From Diacronema lutheri (lineage: Eukaryota > Haptophyta > Pavlovophyceae > Pavlovales > Pavlovaceae), in contig JAGTXO010000005.1 of the NCBI GenBank assembly GCA_019448385.1, positions 434,001 through 498,000 on the forward strand: a DNA stretch of 64,000 nucleotides. Reading direction: 5' to 3'. The translations under genes were made by a program, and so were the position numbers. Positions 62,054 to 64,000 of the stretch are shown here, piece after piece. Every line of letters starts with the position of its first letter. Within the stretch, counting starts at the first letter, position 1. The notes under the pieces are model-generated. The model saw only the letters and a list, made by a program, of their open reading frames with translations, did not search any database and was not told the DNA's origin.

Positions 62054-64000
62054 CTAACACGCTGTCACGGAAAGCACCTTGAACTTGCAGCCCACCACCG
62101 CCGCGCCGGCGGCGCTACTGGGCTGCACGGTCGCGTTCGGCACCTCGTGGCAGCGGCAGGTGCGCGGTGGTTCGCACACGAGCGTGACGACGAGCGTTGC
62201 GTTCGAGTAAGGCGCGATGCCAAAGCCGGCGACGAGGCGCGCGCCCTTGTGCTTGACCCTCGGGCCGACGCCCATGTGACCTTCCAGTCGCCACGCCTCG
62301 AGCAGCAGCACCGTCGTCTGCGTTGCGATGGCCGACGGCGAGCGCGCCGACACCTGCGCGACGTTGCGATTTGCCCGCTGCCTGAGCAGCCGGTCCCCGT
62401 TGACCTGCGCCGCGGCCGTGGCGGGTACGACATGCGACGCAACCGGCTCGCGCACGTTCACCATCGTCAGCTGCACGGCGCCAAGGGACGCGTCGTAGCC
62501 CTCCAGGAAAGCAAAGGCGATCTGTGGCACCGCGCCAAAGCGAAGCGCGAATGAGAGCGTCGAGCCGAGCGGTCCTTCAGAGATCCATCCCGGCTTGCCG
62601 GGACGGTCCTCGAACAGCCGCCACCCGCGTGCTGTGACGGCGCCGCTGAAGACATTGTGGGGCAGCCGGCCGTTGAGGTGCGCGTCGGCCAAGTGTTGCG
62701 ACGCGGGGCGCTCGCATACCGCCATGCGCGCGAGCAGCTCGGGCGAGGAGATCGGCCTCCCCAGGGCCCGCCTATCTCGGGTGTTGGCAACGGCATCCTC
62801 TTCCCCGCCCTCTGCGCCGGCTGCGCAGCTGAGCTCGCGCCCGAGCGTCAGCACGCTCGACGCGATGACGTGTGAGATGAGCTCGTGCGTGGGGAAGAAC
62901 GGGTGCGGTTCGCACTTGTCGCGCAGGGCGAAGGCAGGTGGAGCGTGCACGACGCTGGCAGGAACGGTGGGCTCGGCGGAGGAGGCGGCACCGATGTTGG
63001 AATCTTGGCCGGCACCCAAGCCGGCGCAGCGGGGGCAAAGCGCGGGAAGGGCCGCCGCCTCGAGTGTCGCGTTGGGTAGGGCGCAGTCCGCGCTGTACCA
63101 CGCGTTGCGCATCTGGCCCGGCCTGACGACCGTAGAGTAGCGCACGTGCGGCACCGCGTAGTGCTTTGCAACCAACTCGTACGCGCGCGCAAAGACGCGC
63201 GGCATTCGCGGCGCGAGCGCGGGATATGTTTCGCAGAGCAGCAGGGCAAAGCTCGGCTCGGCGCGCAGCAGGTGACGCAGCAACGCCTCGGTCGCGGCGA
63301 CGAGCTCGTACGCCCGGCGCGGGCTCCAATACTCGGTGGCGTCGTTCACGGAGAAGTCGATCAAAACGAGCGTGGGCGGTGTCGCCGCCGTAGCGCCGCC
63401 GACCGTGGTGTTTGGCGCGCTCGCTGTCGCCGCCGCCGTCGCCGCCGCCTCAGAATCAACATCGCGCCGCAGCACTGACAGCAGCGCCGGAAGCATGGGC
63501 AAGAGCGAGGCGGTCGTCATGCCACCCTGGCACAGATTCAGAAAGGCGATGCGCGTCGCTGCGCGTGGAGCACGCGCCGACGCAGAAAAGGCCGAGAGCG
63601 CGCGCACCACTCGGTGCGGATAGGCACATTCGCCCTGCGTCTTGTAGTGGCGCGGATCCGCGCAACGCATGCCCGCGGGCATCGAACCGCCGATGGCAAT
63701 GACGCGCGCCTCGAGTGGGCGTGCGAGCTCGACTGTGGACGTGAGCGGCGCATCGTCGCTCACGAGCGCGTTGAAAAAATCCAGCCATGCGCGTCTCTGC
63801 GAAGCGATCGTAATGCGCGGCGGCCGGCCGGCCGCAAACGCGCCGCCGCGTGCGACGGCCGGCACGTCAAACGCGCTGCGCACAACGGGCTCGAACGCGC
63901 GCTGGGTTGGCAGAGGCTTGTTGAACGCAGCCGAGCAGTTGGGCGCGGCTGTCGAGCTGATTGTCGCGTTGGCGCTTGCCGCGGCGCTCGCCGCGGCGCT
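62054..64000 (-). CDS. SGNH/GDSL-type hydrolase domain protein, 5' partial
   Basis: The frame is open from the right edge of the window, so the start lies outside; the Val codon near 63883 is not a start. SGNH blocks are visible: block I AIGGSMPAGMRC (Gly-Gly-Ser nucleophile), block II LNLCQGGMTTAS, block III LVLIDFSVNDATEY (Asn) and block V HPFFPTHELISHVI (His). Such proteins include secreted esterases and polysaccharide O-acetyl-modifying enzymes. A Cys-containing C-terminal half of about 200 residues (CEPPRTCRC, CKFKVLSVTAC) is unrecognised and could be an extracellular carbohydrate-binding or lectin-like part. The stop codon lies in the second copy of a 27-bp duplication. The substrate is unknown. 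Confidence 0.75.
   Translation of the reverse strand, partial: SAAASAAASANATISSTAAPNCSAAFNKPLPTQRAFEPVVRSAFDVPAVARGGAFAAGRPPRITIASQRRAWLDFFNALVSDDAPLTSTVELARPLEARVIAIGGSMPAGMRCADPRHYKTQGECAYPHRVVRALSAFSASARAPRAATRIAFLNLCQGGMTTASLLPMLPALLSVLRRDVDSEAAATAAATASAPNTTVGGATAATPPTLVLIDFSVNDATEYWSPRRAYELVAATEALLRHLLRAEPSFALLLCETYPALAPRMPRVFARAYELVAKHYAVPHVRYSTVVRPGQMRNAWYSADCALPNATLEAAALPALCPRCAGLGAGQDSNIGAASSAEPTVPASVVHAPPAFALRDKCEPHPFFPTHELISHVIASSVLTLGRELSCAAGAEGGEEDAVANTRDRRALGRPISSPELLARMAVCERPASQHLADAHLNGRLPHNVFSGAVTARGWRLFEDRPGKPGWISEGPLGSTLSFALRFGAVPQIAFAFLEGYDASLGAVQLTMVNVREPVASHVVPATAAAQVNGDRLLRQRANRNVAQVSARSPSAIATQTTVLLLEAWRLEGHMGVGPRVKHKGARLVAGFGIAPYSNATLVVTLVCEPPRTCRCHEVPNATVQPSSAAGAAVVGCKFKVLSVTAC

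Overview
This window looks like nuclear DNA of a eukaryotic microalga with very GC-rich DNA. Genes are packed tens to a few hundred bases apart on both strands and carry short introns (about 80-300 nt). Most introns open GT, usually GTGCG, and at least one appears to be GC-AG. The gene set (KRR1, crooked-neck, a PATROL1-like MUN protein, Derlin, quinolinate phosphoribosyltransferase, sulfide:quinone oxidoreductase, renalase-like oxidoreductase) is eukaryotic. A haptophyte is my best guess from base composition and intron style; this is inference.

From 1 to 30.9 kb the DNA is ordinary cellular sequence. In order: a PATROL1-like secretion gene (5' partial), QPRT, a coiled-coil protein, KRR1, an EF-hand protein, a renalase-like oxidoreductase, a Derlin fused to a very long repeat-bearing tail, tRNA-Gly(GCC), cysteine synthase, a small thioredoxin-like [2Fe-2S] protein, a TPR protein, crooked-neck, an F-box/ankyrin protein, a BTB-BACK-WD40 protein and SQOR. 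Three divergent pairs share promoters of 20-98 bp. For most introns I could place both splice sites with matching phase, and exon-intron structures are given per gene.

From about 31 to 61 kb lies a large mobile-element-like region. Its core is one minus-strand gene of about 18.8 kb (50170 to 31376). Spliced as inferred, it encodes about 6,170 residues: an N-terminal C48/ULP1-like cysteine peptidase, a second C48-like peptidase, several decayed peptidase-like repeats, a YqaJ-type exonuclease, a chromodomain and, at the C-terminus, a complete Fanzor (eukaryotic TnpB-like, RNA-guided nuclease family). Upstream on the same strand are a USP-type deubiquitinase gene in four exons and a PIF1 helicase fused to a possible ssDNA-binding domain; the helicase is broken by several frameshifts. 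A decayed non-LTR retrotransposon fragment lies between on the plus strand. To the right are two inverted copies of a 290-bp MITE around a spacer that is itself an inverted repeat, and a frameshifted coding remnant. No DDE transposase, tyrosine recombinase, Rep or DNA polymerase was recognised, so the mobilising enzyme and the element ends are unknown.

From 62 kb to the end is a minus-strand SGNH/GDSL-type hydrolase gene that runs off the window.
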